DNA of 64,000 bases from contig NZ_CP061378.1 of the NCBI RefSeq assembly GCF_015624485.1, forward strand, positions 6,138,001 through 6,202,000, in the 5' to 3' direction. Positions within the stretch are counted from its first letter, which is position 1, and every line of letters starts with the position of its first letter. Source of the DNA: Bradyrhizobium genosp. L (GTDB taxonomy: Bacteria; Pseudomonadota; Alphaproteobacteria; Rhizobiales; Xanthobacteraceae). The translations under genes were made by a program, and so were the position numbers. Under the pieces are notes generated by a model. The model was not told where the DNA came from. It saw nothing but the letters and a program-made list of their open reading frames with translations, and made no database searches. Positions 17,462 through 26,039 of this stretch are shown one piece after another.

Positions 17462-17905
17462 ATGGGCGAGGATCTCAACCGGCAGCGCGTGCTGAACTTC
17501 CTCGACGTCTATTATGCCGGCGGCATCGAGGGCGCGCTCGACCGCTGCAGCGACGACGTCACCTTCCTCGCCAATGCGCCGATCGACATCCTGCCGCATA
17601 TGGGCCAGCACCGCGGCAAGGCCGCGCTGCGCCAGATGTGGACCACGATCCACGAGCGCTATTCCGACATGCGCTACGAGGCGCCGATCCTGGTGGCCGA
17701 GGGCGACAGGGTCGCGGCGCAACTGCGCGTGTTCTTCCGCAAGCGCAACAATGCGCGCGTGGTGCAGTTCGACGTCGCGGTGTTCTACAGCTTTCGCGAC
17801 GGCAAGATCACCGAGATCCGCGAGATCATCGACACCTTCGACCTGGTGCAGCAGGTGCTGGAACGCGACGTCGCCACCCTGCTGACCGGCCGCGCCGAGG
17901 CTTAG
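17462..17905 (+). CDS. NTF2-like (SnoaL-type) protein
   Basis: The 147-residue product has the cone-shaped NTF2-like pattern: an N-terminal helix, DDVTFLANAP, a GKAALRQMW helix, and a C-terminal strand pair ending FRDGKITEIREIIDTFDLVQQ. Members range from ketosteroid-isomerase-like enzymes to binding proteins, so no reaction can be assigned. I chose the ATG at 17462 because GGAG sits 6 bases upstream; an in-frame ATG at 17426 is less likely. A related protein is encoded at 20168-20602 beyond the IS4 element. Confidence 0.85.
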   Translation: MGEDLNRQRVLNFLDVYYAGGIEGALDRCSDDVTFLANAPIDILPHMGQHRGKAALRQMWTTIHERYSDMRYEAPILVAEGDRVAAQLRVFFRKRNNARVVQFDVAVFYSFRDGKITEIREIIDTFDLVQQVLERDVATLLTGRAEA

Positions 17906-18035
17906 GTCACTCCCCCTCCCCGCACGCGGGGCGCAGCAATCAGCCCCCGCGAATCCGCACGCCGACATTGAACCTCGCCGGCCCGGCGCCGACCTATCTA
18001 CCGGGCTTGTTGCGGAATGTCGGGGCTGAACCGTC

Positions 18036-18296
18036 ATGAAAATCGCGTTGCTGGCTCTGCTGGGCCTCGCCTTGGGCGCGCTCGGCGGCGCTGCGCTCGG
18101 CATCGGCGCCGGGCTCGGATGGATCTCGTTCTTCAAGACCACCGCGATCGATAGCGGCACGCTGGTGTTCTTCACCTTCATGCCGCTGGGTGCTGCGATC
18201 GGCGGCATCGGCGGCGCGCTGCTGTTCGCCGTGGTCGCGATCCGCGACGCCGAAATCGTGATCGAGCGCCAGCCGGCGCGACAGCGCGAGCGCTGA
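18036..18296 (+). CDS. Small two-helix membrane protein
   Basis: The 86-residue protein has two glycine-rich hydrophobic segments (about residues 3-30 and 45-68) and a basic arginine-rich C-terminus that would face the cytoplasm. No family is recognised. It ends 47 bp before the palindromic element that carries the IS. Confidence 0.65.
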   Translation: MKIALLALLGLALGALGGAALGIGAGLGWISFFKTTAIDSGTLVFFTFMPLGAAIGGIGGALLFAVVAIRDAEIVIERQPARQRER

Positions 18297-18363
18297 AGGG
18301 CAGGAAAGCTGCGGCTGGTGAGTAAGGCGAGCACGCTGGTCAGGCTCCCTCCCCCCTTGCGGG

Positions 18364-19792
18364 CTACGGGAGCCCCGAAAGTGATTCCCCGGAGTTTGTG
18401 AATGTGATTCAAGGCCTTTCGACCTGTTTGGACGAGAGGCCTGCGATGTCTTTTGGCGATGTTCGGGTTGCGGAGCGGGCTGATTGGCTGATCGAGCGGG
18501 TGGCGACGGCGGGGACGCTGGTGCTACGCAAATTGGGGGAGACGCGCGCGGGCGAGAAGGCCGTGCATCGGTTTCTGTCTTCGCCCCATGTTTCGGTCGA
18601 TCGGATTGTGGAAACGTTGGCCGGGCGGACTGCGGTTCAATGCGCCGGTCGCCGCATTCTGGCTGTCCAGGACACGACCGAGATCAATTTTGGCGGTCGT
18701 GACAAGAAGCGGCGGGGCTTCGGACCTGCCGGCGATGGCCAAACCCCTGGCTTCTTCATCCATCCAGTGATTGCCGTCGATATCGAAAGCGAAGCCGTGG
18801 TCGGTCTTGTCGATGCGGCGATCTGGACGCGGTCTGCGGATCGCGTCACGTCGCGCCGCAATCGCGCGATCGAGGATAAGGAATCGGCGCGTTGGCTGTT
18901 GGGCTGTCAGGCCACGGCAAGCGTGCTGTCCGATGCCGCCGAGGTGACAATGGTGGCCGATCGCGAAAGCGACATTTACCTGCTGTTTGCCCGCAAACCG
19001 GAGCGGCTCGATCTGATCGTGCGCGCCGGTCAGGATCGATCTTTGCTCGGTGGGGGAACGCTCTTTGGGGCGCTTGCCAGTGCTGAAGTGCTGAGCAGAA
19101 GCGAGGTCCGCGTGGCGCCGCGCGGGCCTGGTGACAAAGGGCGCGTCGCGACCGTCGAACTCCGCGCGGGCTCGGTGCACATCGCCCGCTCACAAAGTCT
19201 GGGGCAATCCGAGGCGGCCGGCAGCGTCGAACTCACCTTGGTGGAAGCACGAGAGGTCGATGCGCCGTCAGGCAAGACGCCGTTGTTGTGGCGCCTACTC
19301 ACGACCCGCACCGTCACTTGTGCGACCGAGGCTGAACACGTCGTCCGCCTCTATCGCTTGCGCTGGCGCATCGAACAAGTCTTCCGCGCCCTCAAGAGCG
19401 ACGGCTTGGCCCTCGACGACAGCCAAGTCGTCGACGCCGAGCGGATGTTTAATCTGACCGCCATCGCGCTCGCTGGCGCGATTCGGACGATCCAGCTTGT
19501 CGATGCCAGAGACGGCAGCCTCCGCCCGGCAACCGATGTCATTGACGAAAGCTTCGCCGTCGCGCTCGAGCACCTGTCAAAAAAGCTCGAGGGCAAAACG
19601 CTACGGCAGAAAAACCCGCATCCTATCGGCTCGCTTGCCTTCGTCTCATGGATCGCGGCCCGTCTCGGCGGATGGAATTGCTACTACAAGCCTCCAGGAC
19701 CAAAGACCATGCGCGACGGCTGGAACCGCCTTGCCGCAACACTCGACGGCTATGCCCTTGCTACACAGTCACAAAATCCGGGAATCCCCTAG
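18364..19792 (+). mobile_element. IS4-family insertion sequence, 1429 bp
   Basis: The element is flanked by an 11-bp direct repeat CCCCTTGCGGG at 18353-18363 and 19793-19803, as expected for IS4-family target duplications. Its ends are imperfect inverted repeats beginning CTACGGGAGCCCC and, inverted, CTAGGGGATTCCC. The transposase stop TAG forms the right tip. It contains one intact transposase gene, so it may still be active. Confidence 0.85.
18398..19792 (+). CDS. IS4-family transposase
   Basis: The 464-residue protein has the IS4 DDE signature: first aspartate in QDTTEINF, second in VADRESDIYLLF, and the YRLRWRIEQVF segment carrying the glutamate of the Y-(2)-R-(3)-E motif. It is full length with no disruption. 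A GTG start at 18398 gives the longest form; an ATG at 18446 has a better AGAGG ribosome site and may be the real start. It catalyses cut-and-paste movement of the surrounding element. Confidence 0.92.
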   Translation: MNVIQGLSTCLDERPAMSFGDVRVAERADWLIERVATAGTLVLRKLGETRAGEKAVHRFLSSPHVSVDRIVETLAGRTAVQCAGRRILAVQDTTEINFGGRDKKRRGFGPAGDGQTPGFFIHPVIAVDIESEAVVGLVDAAIWTRSADRVTSRRNRAIEDKESARWLLGCQATASVLSDAAEVTMVADRESDIYLLFARKPERLDLIVRAGQDRSLLGGGTLFGALASAEVLSRSEVRVAPRGPGDKGRVATVELRAGSVHIARSQSLGQSEAAGSVELTLVEAREVDAPSGKTPLLWRLLTTRTVTCATEAEHVVRLYRLRWRIEQVFRALKSDGLALDDSQVVDAERMFNLTAIALAGAIRTIQLVDARDGSLRPATDVIDESFAVALEHLSKKLEGKTLRQKNPHPIGSLAFVSWIAARLGGWNCYYKPPGPKTMRDGWNRLAATLDGYALATQSQNPGIP

Positions 19793-20167
19793 CCCCTTGC
19801 GGGGGAGGGTTGGGGAGAGGGGTGGCCCCGGGCGAGATGAGTCTCGCTCTCGCAATCTCAGCCGCGTGGCGCTGGAGAGAGTCCCCGTGTGGACCCCTCT
19901 CCCCGCCCTCCCCCGCAAGGGGGGAGGGAGCCCGACTGGAGTACTCACCTAACAAGACCGGGCGAATCTCCCTGCCCGACAAGTGACCTGGTTCACACTC
20001 CGAAGGAATCCCCTGCAATTGTGCATTGCAAAATTGTCATTTGCGTTTTGGGCGATCCGGTCTATCTGAGGCCGCAATAGCGATGTGCAGCAACCTGGCA
20101 CGGCGTCGGCGCTGACGCCCATGCCGGCCGTTTGCTTTGAAAATCCAGCTTCAGGACCACCACCAAA

Positions 20168-20602
20168 ATGACAGAGCACAGCCTCTGGCGTTTTTCGCGC
20201 GCGTTGCATCGCGCGATCAACGAACGCCAGCTTTCAGACGTCGAGCCGCTGCTCGACGACGAGGTCGAATGGGCGATCTACGGGCCGATCGACCTGTTTT
20301 CGTTTTTCGGCGCGCGCCGCGGCAAAGCGGCGGTGCTCGAGGTGATCAAGCAGATCGCCGAGAATGTGCGGGTGCACCGCTTCGATCGTGAATCGATCAT
20401 GCTGGGCACGGACTCCGCGGCCTCGATGATCCGCTACTCGCTGACGGCGCTCGACTCCAACAAGCCGATCTCGCTGCGGATTGCGCATTTCGCGCAGTTC
20501 AGGGACGGCCGGCTGACGAGCTTCCGCGTGCTGGTCGATACGTTCGACCTGGTCGAGCAGACCGTCGGCTATCCGATCCATCTGCCGCGCATGGCGGGCT
20601 GA
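20168..20602 (+). CDS. NTF2-like (SnoaL-type) protein, second copy type
   Basis: This 144-residue protein has the same fold pattern as the one at 17462: DDEVEWAIYGP, GKAAVLEVI, and a C-terminal FRDGRLTSFRVLVDTFDLVEQ that parallels the ending of the first. They are diverged paralogues rather than a recent duplication. An isomerase, dehydratase or binding role is possible. The ribosome site is weak. Confidence 0.82.
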   Translation: MTEHSLWRFSRALHRAINERQLSDVEPLLDDEVEWAIYGPIDLFSFFGARRGKAAVLEVIKQIAENVRVHRFDRESIMLGTDSAASMIRYSLTALDSNKPISLRIAHFAQFRDGRLTSFRVLVDTFDLVEQTVGYPIHLPRMAG

Positions 20603-20635
20603 ACTTTCGCACGGTCCACGCGTTATCACGCGTTC

Positions 20636-20740
20636 GTCATGCCCGGGCCTTGCTCCGGCATCTGCGCCCGTTTTGCCAGCCCCGAACGGGCCGCGGCCGG
20701 GAAATTGCGCGAGGGCATTCGCGCGGTGCCCGGGCATGAC
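20636..20740. repeat. Inverted-repeat intergenic element
   Basis: GTCATGCCCGGGC (20636-20648) is repeated in perfect inverse at 20728-20740, with an inner GC-rich region between them. This is a REP-like dispersed element of a type common in Bradyrhizobium. It lies between the NTF2-like gene and a secreted-protein gene. Confidence 0.65.
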
Positions 20741-20848
20741 GATCCCCTGCACACGATCTCTTGTCGGTCCCTTGCGTTCGCGGCCCCATTGCCACAATTT
20801 CGCACCACGGCATCAGCATGTTGCCGGCTTGGAATTTGCGGGCTGGGA

Positions 20849-21841
20849 ATGACTTCGACATCAGGATTTGGCTGGGCAAGGCTGCTTGGCCGGACAAGGC
20901 TGCCGGTGCTGGCGGCCGGCTTTGGCTTGGCCGTCTATTTGGGCTCGGCGCTCGCCGCTTCCGCACAGACGCCGCCCGCCCAAGACAAGGTCGAGCAAGA
21001 TAAGGCCGAGAAGCCCGACGAAGCGGCCGAGGAGGCCGCGCCGGACGCAGAGGCCCCGGCCGCCGAGGCCCCGGCGGCGGATGCCAATGCTGACATCATG
21101 AAGGACATCGACGAGAGCAAGCTCGACTGGAGCCAGCTCGACACCGATTCCACCTCGCTGCCGACACTGGCGCCGAGGCGCAGCGCGAAGCCCGCCAATA
21201 CCGCGAACGGCGATCCGGCCTGGTCGACCAACACCAACGCCAACGGCACCTCGGCAGTATCGGTCAAGCAATCGCTCTCGCCGTTCCTCGACACTCGGAT
21301 CGGCGCCGACATGACGGTCGCCAGGCAAGGCACGATGACGACGTCGGAGCAGATGTCGGAGCGGCTCGCCAATGGCGGCAGCCTGCCGCAATCCGGCGGC
21401 TCGGCCTGGGCCACGATCTCGGCCCCCGGCGTGGCTTCGGTGTGGGACAAGACCTCGGTCGAGGCCCGTGTCGATCCCGGCGCCGAGCAGAGCAAGCTCG
21501 GGACCTCGCTGAGCAAGCAGGTGCCGCTGTCGGACGATTATTCGCTGACCCTGAAGAACGGCTATACCGTCACCGAGCAGGGCACGGTGATGCCGGTGCC
21601 CGGCGTCATCAATCGCGCCACGCGCAGCTACGACACCGAGCAGTCGGCGAGCCTGTCGGTCAACGACACCGGCACCAGCATCACTGCGGGCCAGACCTCG
21701 AGCTTCGACGACAAATGGCTGCGCCGGGTCGGCGCCGAGCAGAAGCTGCTCGATGGCGTCACCGTCTCCGGCTCGGTCGGCGAGACCGCGCAGGGCACAT
21801 TGAACAAGAGCATCTCGGCCGGCTTCAAGCGCTCATGGTGA
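20849..21841 (+). CDS. Secreted or outer-membrane protein of unknown function
   Basis: The 330-residue product has a signal peptide (residues ~13-38, ending near ASAQ), an acidic Ala/Glu/Pro-rich linker to about residue 85, and a domain with alternating polar and hydrophobic beta-strand patterns. It ends in a C-terminal tryptophan, as outer-membrane barrels do. I chose the ATG at 20849 because the upstream extension runs through the repeat. Location in the outer membrane is an inference; no family is recognised. Confidence 0.7.
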   Translation: MTSTSGFGWARLLGRTRLPVLAAGFGLAVYLGSALAASAQTPPAQDKVEQDKAEKPDEAAEEAAPDAEAPAAEAPAADANADIMKDIDESKLDWSQLDTDSTSLPTLAPRRSAKPANTANGDPAWSTNTNANGTSAVSVKQSLSPFLDTRIGADMTVARQGTMTTSEQMSERLANGGSLPQSGGSAWATISAPGVASVWDKTSVEARVDPGAEQSKLGTSLSKQVPLSDDYSLTLKNGYTVTEQGTVMPVPGVINRATRSYDTEQSASLSVNDTGTSITAGQTSSFDDKWLRRVGAEQKLLDGVTVSGSVGETAQGTLNKSISAGFKRSW

Positions 21842-21993
21842 ACGGTTCGTTAGCCTTGTCGCGCTAAAGATCAGGCATTGCCGCAACTTGGCCCAGATGC
21901 GGTCAAATTCGGCGGGACTGATGGTTCCGCAACTTCATCAATTCGTCGTGCGGGGGACAGCCGCGCTTCGCTTCGCGAACAAGGGGAAAGCCG

Positions 21994-22425
21994 ATGAACG
22001 CCACCAACCGTACCGAAGACGCCGAGCCGACGACGCCCGAGGTCGACAGCAACCTCGCTGCGGTCTCGGAGGTCGAAGCCGGCATCCGCGACTTCGTGCG
22101 CAACGACATCGCCTATCTGCGCCGCCCGGTCGCGAGCCAAGAGGCTGCGAGCGCGACCGCGCCGGTCGAGCCGAACACCGACGCCACCGTCAACAACGTC
22201 AACTCGCTGATCCAGCGCGTCGCCGGCACCTCGCTCGCCGAGATCGAGAAGCTGATCGGCGAGCTCGAGAGCCTGCGCGACCTGCTGCATGCCGAGGGCC
22301 AACGCGTCCAGCGCGAGATCTCCGGCTATGCCCAGCTCAGCCAGGCCGCGATGAAGTCGACCCGCATGATCGCCGACAACGTCTCGCAGTGGAAGCGCGC
22401 CGCCGACGGCCTGCGCAACAGCTGA
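21994..22425 (+). CDS. Small coiled-coil protein, unknown function
   Basis: This 143-residue soluble protein has a polar N-terminus and a predicted coiled coil from about residue 68 (LIQRVAGTSLAEIEKLIGEL, then ESLRDLLHAEGQRVQREI). AAGGGGA precedes the ATG. A strong terminator follows at 22459, so it is probably a monocistronic gene. Function unknown. Confidence 0.75.
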   Translation: MNATNRTEDAEPTTPEVDSNLAAVSEVEAGIRDFVRNDIAYLRRPVASQEAASATAPVEPNTDATVNNVNSLIQRVAGTSLAEIEKLIGELESLRDLLHAEGQRVQREISGYAQLSQAAMKSTRMIADNVSQWKRAADGLRNS

Positions 22426-22457
22426 TCCGGGCTGTCACAAACCTGACGTCAAACGAA

Positions 22458-22498
22458 GCCGCCGCCTTCCCGATCGGGAGGCGGCGGTTTTGTTTTGT
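22458..22498 (+). terminator. Rho-independent terminator
   Basis: CCGCCGCCTTCCCGA pairs with TCGGGAGGCGGCGG (one bulge) and is followed by TTTTGTTTTGT. It lies 33 bases after the stop of the coiled-coil protein gene. Confidence 0.85.
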
Positions 22499-22618
22499 GA
22501 GTCCGTTGCCCAGACAACTTGCAGAATTTGATTTGAACTTTAAATGCGCAGCCCGCGACCAATGGCAGCCGTCATCACGCGGCGACCTTACGCGGTATTT
22601 GGGGCTGGGCAGGACTTC

Positions 22619-22756
22619 ATGCAGAGCATTCGACCTGACAAGACCGATCCCATTCCGCTGCGCCGGCCGCAGGCGAGCGTCGGCACCATCATGATCCGGT
22701 TCGTCGGGCTGCTCGCGGCCGCAACCGTGGTGCTGGTGCTGATCTGGACCAGGTAG
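22619..22756 (+). CDS. Tiny single-pass membrane protein (45 aa)
   Basis: The ATG at 22619 follows AGGA. The product has a polar N-terminus (residues 1-24) and one transmembrane helix (IMIRFVGLLAAATVVLVLIW). It is one of five small membrane proteins within 3 kb. Function unknown. Confidence 0.6.
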   Translation: MQSIRPDKTDPIPLRRPQASVGTIMIRFVGLLAAATVVLVLIWTR

Positions 22757-22852
22757 CTAAAAAATAAACGCGACGAGGATGACCTCATCGCGCCCAAAAA
22801 GAAAACTCGGTCCGGACGCAGCAAGCTGCGTCGATGGTTACTGCACGCTGAA

Positions 22853-22996
22853 CTAGCGATCGATGCTCGCGGTGGTCTCGAGCGAATAATTGCCGTCGGC
22901 GAAGCCCTTCACGACCATTCCGGTCGCCAGCATCACCACCAGCGTCACTGTTGCGAAGATCACGCCGACCAGTTTCAGCGCGCTGCGATCTGCCAT
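22853..22996 (-). CDS. Tiny single-pass membrane protein (47 aa)
   Basis: On the minus strand, ATG at 22996 is preceded by AGGGG with 6-base spacing. The product has one transmembrane helix (residues ~8-28, LVGVIFATVTLVVMLATGMV) and a short polar tail ending SIDR. It is convergent with the 45-aa gene. The sequence looks like a conserved rhizobial small protein, but I cannot name it. Confidence 0.65.
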   Translation of the reverse strand: MADRSALKLVGVIFATVTLVVMLATGMVVKGFADGNYSLETTASIDR

Positions 22997-23158
22997 GGTC
23001 ATCCCCTGACGTTCTTGCCCTTAATCCATAGGCAGGGACAAAGGTTCAAAATGCGTTAGCAAAAATTCAGTTCCAGGCAACGCACAACCGCAGGGGTCGG
23101 CAGCAGGAATCTGCTAACCATGGCCTTCCTGCAACAGATCAGATGCCCGCGGGCAACA

Positions 23159-23641
23159 TCAGGAACCGGGATTGCGCCGCGGCACGAAGGCGGTGGCCAG
23201 GAACGAGAACACCACCTCGTCGCGCTGGTTCACGCCGGTGTTACGCGCCTGCAAAATGCCCCATTCGGGACGGCTCGACGAGGTGCGCTTGGTCTCGACC
23301 TCGTTGGTGAAGCTGATGGTGTCGCCTGAAAGCACCGGGCGGATCCAGCGCAATTCGCGAAACCCCGGCGACGGGCCCCAGACCGCGACCAGTTCGCCGC
23401 GCGCGGCTTCCTCCGCGGAACGCAGCTTGCCGTCGGCAACGAGCAGCTTCATGCAGACGGCCGCGACATGCCAGCCCGACGCGGCGAGCCCGCCGAACAG
23501 CGAGTTGCGCCCTTCCTCTTCAGAAAGATGAAAACGCTGCGGATCGAACTGCGCCGCGAAGCGCTTGATGTCTTCGGCGGTGAAGGTGAACGACCCGAAC
23601 GCACGCCGCGCGCCGATCTCGATGTCCTCAAAGAACGCCAT
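23159..23641 (-). CDS. MaoC-like hotdog dehydratase
   Basis: The 160-residue protein starts MAFFEDIEIGARRAFGSF and has the MaoC/hotdog pattern with FDPQRFHL and GGLAASGWHVAAV, where hydratase catalytic Asp/His are expected. Such proteins hydrate enoyl-CoA thioesters, though many stand-alone members have no proven substrate. It is followed on the same strand by none, and preceded by a second MaoC gene separated by a palindrome, forming a diverged tandem pair. Confidence 0.85.
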   Translation of the reverse strand: MAFFEDIEIGARRAFGSFTFTAEDIKRFAAQFDPQRFHLSEEEGRNSLFGGLAASGWHVAAVCMKLLVADGKLRSAEEAARGELVAVWGPSPGFRELRWIRPVLSGDTISFTNEVETKRTSSSRPEWGILQARNTGVNQRDEVVFSFLATAFVPRRNPGS

Positions 23642-23660
23642 GCTGGAAGATTCCTGTTTT

Positions 23661-23709
23661 GGGCATGATCTTCTCGGAAAATCGCTTCACACTTTTCCGG
23701 ATCATGCCC
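23661..23709. repeat. Palindromic repeat between two MaoC genes
   Basis: GGGCATGATC (23661-23670) is repeated in inverse at 23700-23709, with CGGAAAA and TTTTCCG forming an inner pair. The stop codon of the upstream MaoC gene lies within the right arm. Confidence 0.75.
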
Positions 23710-24160
23710 CGGCTCCATCGCGACGGCTGACGATGATCGGCGATTCCATCTCGCACAGCACCTCGCCCTTGGCATTGCGGATGGTACCCTTGAAGGTGAC
23801 GATCCCGGTCGCCGGGCGGCTCTTCGAGACGCGGGCTTCGACCACGTCGACATCCAGCGTCAAATCGTCGCCCGGCCGTAGCGGCGCCATCCAGCGCATC
23901 TCGTTGACCCCGGGCGAACCGAGCGAGGCGGTGCGGCCGATGAAGCCGTCGAACAGCATCCGCATCATCAGCGAGCCGAGATGCCAGCCCGAACCGGACA
24001 GGCCCCTGAGCATGGATTTCTGCGCCGCCGCCTCGTCGAGATGCATCGGCTGCGGGTCGAATTCGGCGGCAAAGGCGATGATCTCCTCGCGCGTCACGTG
24101 GCGCGGGCCGAACGTCCCGAAGCGGCCGGGCTTGAAGTCTTCAAAGGTCAGCTGGGTCAT
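23702..24160 (-). CDS. MaoC-like hotdog dehydratase, second of tandem pair
   Basis: The 152-residue product starts MTQLTFEDFKPGRFGTFG and carries FDPQPMHLDEAAA and LSGSGWHLGSL, the hotdog elements shared with the neighbour at 23159. The ATG at 24160 is chosen by homology, since the frame upstream is not protein-like. The last codons and TGA come from a palindromic repeat, so the C-terminus (RRDGAGA) may have been altered by repeat insertion. Two paralogous hotdog subunits side by side could form a hetero-oligomer. Confidence 0.85.
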   Translation of the reverse strand: MTQLTFEDFKPGRFGTFGPRHVTREEIIAFAAEFDPQPMHLDEAAAQKSMLRGLSGSGWHLGSLMMRMLFDGFIGRTASLGSPGVNEMRWMAPLRPGDDLTLDVDVVEARVSKSRPATGIVTFKGTIRNAKGEVLCEMESPIIVSRRDGAGA

Positions 24161-24339
24161 GGATGAAGATAGTAGCCGGAAGGGAGCCCGATTGTGGCCG
24201 TTATTTGCCGCAATCACAACCTCGGCCGCTCGCATGGCTCGCCCGCGGCTTGCCCGGCGGGCGGATCAAGGTTAGCCCTTGGCCGCAGGGACAGGGTTTA
24301 AAACGAATCATTCGTTCGGCTTGCCGGGGAGAAGCATCG

Positions 24340-24633
24340 ATGTTCGATTTCCAGGACCTCTTCCAGTGGGACAGGTTTATCACGCCCACGATCATCAAGA
24401 CGTTCTACTGGCTCGTGATCGGCGTCATCGTGCTGTTCGGGATATCCGGCATCCTGTCCGCGCTCTCCGCCATGGCGATCAGCCCGTTCGTCGGCTTCAT
24501 CCTGCTGCTGGCATCGATCGCCAGCGTCATCGTCGGCATCGTGTTCTCGCGCATCGTCGCCGAGTTCATCCTGATCGTCTTCCGCATCAACGAGCATCTC
24601 GGCGCGATCCGCGACCAGGGCAACATGCGCTGA
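24340..24633 (+). CDS. DUF4282 membrane protein
   Basis: This 97-residue protein matches DUF4282: FDFQDLFQWDRFITPTII at the start, then two transmembrane helices (about residues 25-47 and 49-75) and a FRINEHLGAI tail. GGGGAGAAG precedes the ATG at 24340. Inner-membrane location; function unknown. Confidence 0.82.
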   Translation: MFDFQDLFQWDRFITPTIIKTFYWLVIGVIVLFGISGILSALSAMAISPFVGFILLLASIASVIVGIVFSRIVAEFILIVFRINEHLGAIRDQGNMR

Positions 24634-24768
24634 AGCCGGCTCCGTGCCCGCCCCGGCTCCGGGTTAAGAGCCGGTGAATGCAACGCGGCCAAGTCGAGCG
24701 ACGGCGCGAGCCGGACCTTAGCGTTTTGAGTGTAGGGCTGGCCCCTCAAGAAAATTTGGGGGAAACCA

Positions 24769-24918
24769 ATGAACACCGTCATCCAGCACGACCCGCGCTA
24801 TCCGAGCAGCCGGACCGCCCAACGCGTCAACGACGTGTTGATCGTGTCGTCGTTTGCGTTCTGGGCCACCGTCATCGCCTTCGTGCCGGTCATGGCCTAT
24901 CATCTGCTCGCCGCCTGA
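24769..24918 (+). CDS. Tiny single-pass membrane protein (49 aa)
   Basis: ATG at 24769 follows a strong GGGGGA site. The product has a polar N-terminus (residues 1-22) and one transmembrane helix (IVSSFAFWATVIAFVPVMAY), ending HLLAA. Function unknown; part of the local cluster of tiny membrane proteins. Confidence 0.65.
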   Translation: MNTVIQHDPRYPSSRTAQRVNDVLIVSSFAFWATVIAFVPVMAYHLLAA

Positions 24919-25032
24919 GTGGTTAATCCGCGGTAGCACCCGTGGTCAAATGCAAGCGAAATTGCGGCCGGGATCTTAAAACCGGTCGCGTATCGTCTTC
25001 GCTGCCAAGAACAAAAACAACGCGGGGGCGTC

Positions 25033-25179
25033 GTGAAGTCGGACGTGCGTATTGCCGTGGGGTCCGGTCCTGCCAAACCGGGCTTTACGACTGAAGATAT
25101 TTTGTGGGCTGTCGGCATCTGGTCTGTGATCCTGACCCTGGCGCCGGTGATTATTTTCTACATGCTGATGGTGGCGTAA
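25033..25179 (+). CDS. Tiny single-pass membrane protein (48 aa)
   Basis: GTG at 25033 follows GGGGG with 4-base spacing. The product has a basic N-terminus and one transmembrane segment (IWSVILTLAPVIIFYMLMV). Function unknown. No other frame is open here, and the helix is clean, which supports a real gene. Confidence 0.55.
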   Translation: MKSDVRIAVGSGPAKPGFTTEDILWAVGIWSVILTLAPVIIFYMLMVA

Positions 25180-25241
25180 GGCCACCACATCGTCATTGCC
25201 AGCCAACGGGTCGCGCGAAAGAGCGCCCGATGACAGGCTCC

Positions 25242-25289
25242 GCGAAGCAATCCATCGATCCGCGTTCGTGGAACGATGGATTGCTTCGC
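25242..25289. repeat. Palindromic repeat, 16-bp arms
   Basis: GCGAAGCAATCCATCG (25242-25257) is repeated in perfect inverse at 25274-25289. It is a dispersed Bradyrhizobium-style element lying between the 48-aa gene and the convergent ParA gene. Confidence 0.8.
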
Positions 25290-25358
25290 ACGCGATGACG
25301 CGCGCACAAAAAACGCGCGGCAGCCGCGCGTTCTTCACCTCGGGCAAAGGCGGCGTGA

Positions 25359-26039
25359 TTACGCCGCCTGCTTGTGCATCGCGCCGGAGGCCGACGCCGT
25401 GCCGCGGATCGCCTTGATCGAGCGTTCGATCGCGGCCCACAACCGATTGATCTCGGCGGCGGCGCGGCCTTCCGAAGAGTATTCACGCGCACCTTCACCC
25501 TGCCCGAGCGCCATCAGGAGATCGGCACGGTTGGTGATCTGGCCGCTCCACACCGGAGCACGGAACTTGGCCAGCGCTTCACGCGCGATCGCAACGATCG
25601 GGCTTTCGGCGTTGTCGCGCTGTGCCGGTGCGCCGTTGATCACGACCGCATAGGGCTTGCGCATCGAACGGCAGGTCTGGATGGTTTCCTGCACTGCGTT
25701 GACGTCGAACACGCCGGGCCGCGCCGGAATGATCACCATCGTCGCGTTCTTGATGGAATCGTCGACCACGGACGAGAGGTTCGGCGGCGTGTCGATGAAC
25801 ACCCACTCGATGCCGTCACGCTTGGCCTGCGCGATGATGCCGCTGACGGAGTTGACCGCCGTCTTGATCGGCGGTTCGTTGGTGCCACGCAATTTGTGCC
25901 AGAGAGTCAACGAGCCCTGCGGATCGGCGTCGATCAGCAGACAGGGCTTCGTTGCCTTGTGCACTTGCGCGGCAAGGTGAGCAGCCAGGGTACTTTTTCC
26001 CGAGCCCCCCTTACGCGAAGCGAAAACAATAACGTTCAT
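25359..26039 (-). CDS. Orphan ParA/MinD-family ATPase
   Basis: The 226-residue ATPase has the deviant Walker A KGGSGKST at residues 10-17 with signature lysine K10, a DADPQGS switch I region and FIDTPP as Walker B. GGAGG lies 7 bases before the ATG. No parB or parS-like gene is next to it, so it is an orphan that may position a protein cargo or a secretion or chemotaxis complex rather than DNA. It is a dimerising ATP switch on nucleoid or membrane by family knowledge. Confidence 0.9.
   Translation of the reverse strand: MNVIVFASRKGGSGKSTLAAHLAAQVHKATKPCLLIDADPQGSLTLWHKLRGTNEPPIKTAVNSVSGIIAQAKRDGIEWVFIDTPPNLSSVVDDSIKNATMVIIPARPGVFDVNAVQETIQTCRSMRKPYAVVINGAPAQRDNAESPIVAIAREALAKFRAPVWSGQITNRADLLMALGQGEGAREYSSEGRAAAEINRLWAAIERSIKAIRGTASASGAMHKQAA

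Larger units (their letters stand above)
18343..19932. repeat. Palindromic MITE-like element (~150 bp) split by an IS4 insertion
   Basis: Sequence at 18343-18363 joined to 19804-19823 gives an arm of about 40 bp that is almost the exact inverse of 19893-19932. The two arms begin GGCTCCCTCCCCCC and end GGGGAGAGGGGT. Removing the IS and one target copy leaves about 150 bp of non-coding DNA with these terminal inverted repeats. It resembles a non-autonomous mobile element. Confidence 0.7.

Noticed and set aside
18343..19932. CRISPR-like or other array from the repeated CCCCTTGCGGG
   Set aside because: There are only two direct copies and they are explained by IS target duplication plus palindrome arms.
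25359..26039. Chromosome or plasmid partition locus around the ParA gene
   Set aside because: No parB gene, centromere-like repeats or origin were visible nearby, so only an orphan ATPase is supported.
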